Shown here: positions 60,023-64,000 of the stretch, piece after piece
Numbering within the stretch: the first letter of the stretch is position 1
Layout of the letters: the number at the start of each line of letters is the position of its first letter
NCBI GenBank assembly: GCA_036654095.1
Contig: JAVVSR010000006.1
Coordinates: 1 to 64,000 of the forward strand
Direction: 5' to 3'
DNA: 64,000 bases
Origin: JAVVSR01 sp036654095
GTDB taxonomy: Bacteria; Bacillota; Clostridia; Christensenellales; CAG-917
Position numbers and translations under genes: made by a program
The notes under the pieces: model-generated
Databases searched by the model: none
What the model was told of the DNA's origin: nothing
What the model saw: only the letters and a program-made list of their open reading frames with translations

Positions 60023-61441
60023 ATGCGCGCACAAAAAACAGTTAAATTAGATATGGATATGTGTTCAAGACCACTTTTTGGCAAGATAATTTTGTTTTCT
60101 TTGCCACTAGTTTTGTCGGGCATTTTACAGCTTTTGTACAATGCTTGTGACATTATTGTCGTTGGTCGGTTTGTTGGTACTGTCGCTATGACGGCGGTGG
60201 GTTCTACGGGCGCGCTTGTTAATTTAATTATTAATCTTTTTATTGGATTATCTGTGGGCGCATTGTCGGCAACCGCTCGCTACATTGGCGCGCAGAACCG
60301 AGAAGAAGCCGACAAAATTGTGCATACTTCTATTTTAATTAGCATTATTGGCGGTTTTGTTTTGGGGATATTTGGATTTTTTATGGCCGAACAATTTTTA
60401 ATTTGGATGAATACGCCAACAAATGTACTTCCCCTGTCAACACTGTATTTGAAAATATTTTTTTTAGGAATGCCTTTTAACTCACTATTTAACTTTGGAA
60501 GCTCCATTCTCCGCGCGTGTGGCGATACAAAACGTCCGCTTATTTTCTTGTCAATCGCTGGCGTAGTGAACGTCATTTTAAACTTAGTGTTTGTAGTTAC
60601 CTTTAATATGAGCGTTGCTGGCGTTGCAATCGCTACTGTCATTTCGCAAATTATTTCAGCCGTTCTTGTTGTCATATGCTTGATGAAGCGTAAAGGCTAT
60701 GGCAGACTTGAACTTAGGAAACTTAAAATTCATTGGAATTCTTTAAAAGAAATTTTACAAATAGGTTTGCCCGCGGGTATCCAAAGTACTATTTTCTCAA
60801 TCTCAAATGTAATAATACAAGCGTCAGTCAATTCACTGGGTGACATCGTAATGGCGGGGAATACTGCCGCTGCAAATATCGAGGGATTTGTATATGTATC
60901 AATGAACTCTATTGCGCAGGCGAGCCTAACGTTTACAGGTCAAAATTACGGCGCAAATAAGGAGAAAAACGTAAATTTAGTGCTACTTCAGTCATTAATA
61001 ATAGTTACCATAGTGGGGCTAGTTTTTGGATTAGGCGTTTTCATGTTCGGGTCAACATTGCTGCGCATATACGACACCAATGCAGAAGTTATTTCTTATG
61101 GCTTGCAGCGACTTTCGATAATTGCTACAACTTATTTTCTTTGTGGAATTATGGATGTAATTGTTGGCTCGCTTCGTGGAATTGGAAAATCATTTTTACC
61201 TATGCTAGTTTCAATTATAGGCATATGCGTGGTTCGTATAATTTGGGTATACACGGTATTTGCCGAAACTCAAAGCACTGTTATGCTTTATTTGGCATAT
61301 CCAATTTCGTGGCTATTAACATCTATCGTGCAACTTATTTGTTTTAGTGTGGTAAAAAGAAAAGTATTTAACAAAGCATATATTGTGCCACCTGCAACTG
61401 CCGACAAATTAATCATACAGCCTGACGTCATCAACCACTAA
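60023..61441 (+). CDS. MATE family efflux transporter
   Basis: A 472-residue exporter with twelve membrane helices in two similar halves, driven by Na+ or H+. The N-terminal LFGKIILFSLPLVLSGILQLLYNACDIIVVGRFVG (18-52, several overlapping family blocks) and the second-half counterpart ILQIGLPAGIQSTIFSISNVIIQ (about 244-266) show the internal duplication. AGGA ribosome site. Substrate not predictable; drug and metabolite export are both usual. Single gene with promoter and terminator. Confidence 0.93.
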   Translation: MRAQKTVKLDMDMCSRPLFGKIILFSLPLVLSGILQLLYNACDIIVVGRFVGTVAMTAVGSTGALVNLIINLFIGLSVGALSATARYIGAQNREEADKIVHTSILISIIGGFVLGIFGFFMAEQFLIWMNTPTNVLPLSTLYLKIFFLGMPFNSLFNFGSSILRACGDTKRPLIFLSIAGVVNVILNLVFVVTFNMSVAGVAIATVISQIISAVLVVICLMKRKGYGRLELRKLKIHWNSLKEILQIGLPAGIQSTIFSISNVIIQASVNSLGDIVMAGNTAAANIEGFVYVSMNSIAQASLTFTGQNYGANKEKNVNLVLLQSLIIVTIVGLVFGLGVFMFGSTLLRIYDTNAEVISYGLQRLSIIATTYFLCGIMDVIVGSLRGIGKSFLPMLVSIIGICVVRIIWVYTVFAETQSTVMLYLAYPISWLLTSIVQLICFSVVKRKVFNKAYIVPPATADKLIIQPDVINH

Positions 61442-61457
61442 AATAAATTTGACAACA

Positions 61458-61488
61458 AAAACCCAATCTGGTTGATTGGGTTTTTTAT
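61458..61488 (+). terminator. Terminator of the MATE gene
   Basis: AAAACCCAATC (61458-61468) and GATTGGGTTTT (61474-61484) around TGGTT, followed by Ts. Confidence 0.92.
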
Positions 61489-61491
61489 TAT

Positions 61492-61584
61492 AAAACAAAT
61501 TACGTACGTTTATAAGTTTTTGTTATCCTCACAAAAAAAGCTTTTACTTAAATTAAAAACAAATTACGTCCGTTTATAAGTTTT
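61492..61584. repeat. 64-bp-period direct repeat, two copies
   Basis: A 29-bp segment, AAAACAAATTACGT[A/C]CGTTTATAAG plus TTTT, occurs at 61492-61520 and 61556-61584 with one mismatch; weaker similarity continues for about 20 bp. It lies between the MATE terminator and the heptamer array. Confidence 0.85.
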
Positions 61585-61648
61585 GCGTTTTCTTTACAAA
61601 AAACTTTCGGTCAATTTGATAAAATACAATATGCTATTATTTCAATTT

Positions 61649-61915
61649 GTTTTGCGTTTTGCGTTTTGCGTTTTGTGTTTTGTGTTTTGTGTTTTGTGTT
61701 TTGTGTTTTGTGTTTTGTGTTTTGTGTTTTGTGTTTTGNNNNNNNNNNNNNNNNNNNNNNNNNNNNNNNNNNNNNNNNNNNNNNNNNNNNNNNNNNNNNN
61801 NNNNNNNNNNNNNNNNNNNNNNNNNNNNNNNNNNNNNNGTTTTGTGTTTTGTGTTTTGTGTTTTGTGTTTTGTGTTTTGTGTTTTGTGTTTTGCGTTTTG
61901 CGTTTTGTGTTTTTT
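61649..61915. repeat. Heptanucleotide microsatellite (GTTTTGT/GTTTTGC)n interrupted by a gap
   Basis: Seven-base units, GTTTTGC at both outer ends and GTTTTGT inside, run from 61649 into the gap and again from it to about 61915. True copy number unknown (at least 24 visible). Long open frames through it are artefacts of the period. Confidence 0.97.
61739..61838. other. Assembly gap of 100 N
   Basis: Exactly 100 undetermined bases inside the heptamer array. Both sides carry the same repeat, so the gap is most likely more of the same. Confidence 0.98.
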
Positions 61916-61949
61916 AATACTTTAATATGCTAAAACAACAACTTAAGCC

Positions 61950-64000
61950 CTAATTTTTAAATTTGTTTCCGTCAAAACACTGCTTAAGTAACGCAAATAA
62001 TTGTTTTGAGTCAATCGGTTTTGCCACGTGATTGTTCATTCCGGCGGCTAAGGCGTTAGCGATATCCTCGGCAAAAACGTTGGCAGTCATTGCCACTATT
62101 GGAACTCTTTTAGCATACGGTAGCTCACTTTTTCGTATAATGCGCGTTGCCTCATATCCATCCATAATAGGCATTTGCACATCTAAAATCAACGCATCAA
62201 AGAAGCCATTTGGCTTGTTATTAAACATATCCACAGCCTCTTTACCGTTTGAAACGGCAAATATATTTAACTTCGTGTCAGATAAAATTTCAGACGCTAT
62301 TTCCATATTCATATCATTGTCTTCGGCCAATATTATATTTTTTCCAGTAAAATCATAGTTTTCGACAGAAGTTTCATCAGCCTTACTCCCCGCGCTTAAA
62401 CCTCTAGTTTCCATTAAAATATTGTACACAGTAGATTGGAACAATGGCTTTGGCGCAAAATATGTAACGCCTGCTTCGCGCGCTTCCGACTCAATCGAAC
62501 TATAATCAAATGCCGTAATAATGACAATAGGCAAGTCATTCCCAAGCCGTTTACGCATTTGTCGAGTTGTTTCAATGCCATCCATTTCGGGCATCTTCCA
62601 GTCAATAAAACAAATGTCAAAATCGATTTTATTTGCGTGCGCGGAAACCGCTTTTTCAACCGCGTCTATTCCGCTTAATGAGTACTCTCCTTTTACACCA
62701 CAATTATTTAAAAGCATTAGCGTGTACTCGCAAGTTCCAAACTCATCGTCTACAACCAAAGCGTTGGTAGTTTTAAAAGTCTTTTTTAGTTCATCTTCGC
62801 GCTTGTCAGGGTTAAGCATAATAGGCAATTTTACACAAAACCTAGTGCCTTCTCCCTCTTTGCTTTCAACAATCATAACGCCATCCATAAGCTGAATTAG
62901 ATTTTTTGTTATTGAAAGCCCAAGACCGCTTCCGCCAAACTTTTGCGCTATATTTGCATTTTCCTGAACAAACGGAGTGCCTATTTTATCAATAAATTTT
63001 TGGCTCATTCCAATGCCATTATCGATAACTTCAAACATGAAAAACACAACATTTGCTTTAATAATTTCTTGAGTTACTCTAAGTATAATAATTCCATTTT
63101 GCGCGGTGAACTTGATTGCGTTTGATAACAAATTAATTAAAATTTGATTTAATCGCAGTTGGTCGCCAAGTAGTTTTTCCTCGGTCACCCCTTCTGTTTC
63201 TATTTTGAAGTCAATATTTTTAAGTTTTGCCTGCGCATAGAAAATCGAAGTAACCGAAGCGATAAATCCGCTTAACAAAAATGGAGCTTGCGCAATTTGA
63301 ATTTTTCCACTTTCAATAGCCGACATATCCAATACGTCATTAATTATTTGCAACAAATGCTTGGTTGCTAATTCGCCCTTATTTATGCAATCTAAAACCC
63401 TGTTTTTATCATCGATTTTTGTTTTCGCAATCGCCATAAATCCAACCATTGCATTAATTGGCGTTCTGATTTCGTGCGACATTTTTGACAAAAAATCTGT
63501 TTTGGCTCGATTTGCTTGCTGGGCATTAATTAAGGCTTCCTTAATTTGTGATTTAATTTCCTCTTCCCTGCGCCGAATGTTATCGATATTTTTTATACCA
63601 ATAAAGATGGTATTAATCACTTTTTCTTCATTTCCGACGTCTTTATCAATTTTTTTAGAAAACAGTTTTATAGTTCTACCAACACAATTATGCTTCTTTT
63701 CTTTTTCTTTTGGCAAACCCTTTAACATATAGCTGTACCAACTATATGTATCTGAACCTTCGAGCTTAATTCGACATTCGTCTGTAATAGAAAGCAGGCT
63801 GTTTCCTAGCGTTCCATCATTTATCTTAAAATTGCTAACCGTGCGTTTATCTTCAGGGTGAAGTTTCGTATCGTAAATATCTTTAATGCGTTCCGAAGCC
63901 GTTCCTTCCAAGCGGAATTTGGTAAGATGCCCTTCATTTATTGAAAGCTTGCTCCAAAAATCGCCCACAATATCCCACTCGATAACGTCATCATACGCCT
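61950..64000 (-). CDS. Hybrid histidine kinase with two receiver domains, 5' end beyond the window
   Basis: The frame stays open to the right edge, so the true start lies outside; a GTG at 63968 is not a convincing start because PAS-like sequence continues upstream (EWDI). Visible order: PAS-like sensor (to about 63640), coiled coil, HisKA with the phosphorylated His in SKMSHEIRTP (codon 63474-63476), HATPase with NAIKFT, DNGIGM and GSGLGLSI boxes, then two receiver domains: VVDDE...FIDWKMPEMDG and AEDNDMN...ILDVQMPIMDGYEATR. Both receivers keep the phospho-acceptor Asp and the Lys. No output or Hpt domain follows, so a separate partner is needed. Confidence 0.93.
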   Translation of the reverse strand, partial: AYDDVIEWDIVGDFWSKLSINEGHLTKFRLEGTASERIKDIYDTKLHPEDKRTVSNFKINDGTLGNSLLSITDECRIKLEGSDTYSWYSYMLKGLPKEKEKKHNCVGRTIKLFSKKIDKDVGNEEKVINTIFIGIKNIDNIRRREEEIKSQIKEALINAQQANRAKTDFLSKMSHEIRTPINAMVGFMAIAKTKIDDKNRVLDCINKGELATKHLLQIINDVLDMSAIESGKIQIAQAPFLLSGFIASVTSIFYAQAKLKNIDFKIETEGVTEEKLLGDQLRLNQILINLLSNAIKFTAQNGIIILRVTQEIIKANVVFFMFEVIDNGIGMSQKFIDKIGTPFVQENANIAQKFGGSGLGLSITKNLIQLMDGVMIVESKEGEGTRFCVKLPIMLNPDKREDELKKTFKTTNALVVDDEFGTCEYTLMLLNNCGVKGEYSLSGIDAVEKAVSAHANKIDFDICFIDWKMPEMDGIETTRQMRKRLGNDLPIVIITAFDYSSIESEAREAGVTYFAPKPLFQSTVYNILMETRGLSAGSKADETSVENYDFTGKNIILAEDNDMNMEIASEILSDTKLNIFAVSNGKEAVDMFNNKPNGFFDALILDVQMPIMDGYEATRIIRKSELPYAKRVPIVAMTANVFAEDIANALAAGMNNHVAKPIDSKQLFALLKQCFDGNKFKN

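Noticed and set aside
61583..61933. Long open frames through the GTTTTGT array on the plus strand
   Set aside because: They exist only because a 7-bp repeat without stops is open in all frames and the gap is translated as unknown residues; no ribosome site or family similarity.

Overview
The window is 64 kb of an AT-rich chromosome with two 100-N scaffold gaps. The gene content points to an anaerobic, endospore-forming, low-GC Gram-positive bacterium (Bacillota, most likely class Clostridia) from a draft or metagenome assembly. The evidence is spoIIE, a complete GerA/GerB/GerC-type germination operon, a split gcvPA/gcvPB glycine dehydrogenase, class III (oxygen-sensitive) ribonucleotide reductase, polyferredoxin, DegV, CyuA and UgtP-type lipid glycosylation. 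I see no phage, plasmid, IS element, CRISPR array or recognisable defence system.

Layout. 1-12 kb is carbohydrate-oriented: a minus-strand GH20 hexosaminidase / mutarotase-like / PIG-L deacetylase operon, a TetR regulator followed by two membrane proteins (one a DUF1624/HGSNAT-type acetyltransferase), and a GH127-GH2 pair, then an archaeal-type phosphoglycerate mutase. 12-21 kb is one minus-strand run: DUF2804, YhhN lysoplasmalogenase, lplA, lpd, gcvT, gcvH, gcvPA, gcvPB, i.e. the whole glycine cleavage system with its lipoate ligase and its own dihydrolipoyl dehydrogenase. 21-31 kb holds a DtxR-type regulator, degV, DUF378, a GPH-type sugar transporter, typA, a second YhhN gene, cyuA, a shortened guaA and tRNA-Pro(CGG). 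31-41 kb is a minus-strand housekeeping run (tilS, hpt, cca, rmuC, PHP phosphoesterase, vanW-like, phosphoglucomutase, GNAT). 41-50 kb is sporulation/germination (spoIIE, signal peptidase, gerAA-gerAB-gerAC) plus a probable alpha/beta-hydrolase pseudoenzyme and an unknown protein. 50-52 kb is lipid synthesis (ugtP-plsC). 52-57 kb is the anaerobic RNR module nrdG-nrdD-trxB. 57-64 kb has a condensation-type acyltransferase with DUF6320, a four-cluster ferredoxin, a MATE exporter and a hybrid histidine kinase cut by the right edge.

Most interesting points. (1) The RNR module looks like a self-contained electron chain: NrdD carries a C-terminal redoxin domain with CPNC, and the TrxB encoded 2 bp downstream has the redox CxxC but lacks the usual NADPH-binding signatures, suggesting a ferredoxin-type (pyridine-nucleotide-independent) reductase; two NrdR boxes 31 bp apart lie upstream of the nrdD promoter. 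(2) GuaA has lost most of its glutaminase domain, including the catalytic triad, while its synthetase half is intact. (3) The chromosome is rich in short and medium tandem duplications: hexamer, heptamer and tetramer microsatellites (two of them at the assembly gaps), a 95-bp triplication of the lpd 3' end, a perfect 90-bp hairpin-bearing direct repeat, and 40-bp and 64-bp period repeats. (4) Two perfect tandem DnaA boxes lie in the leader of the phosphoglucomutase gene, far from any dnaA gene visible here.

All functional calls are from reading motifs and family resemblance by eye; no database search was run.
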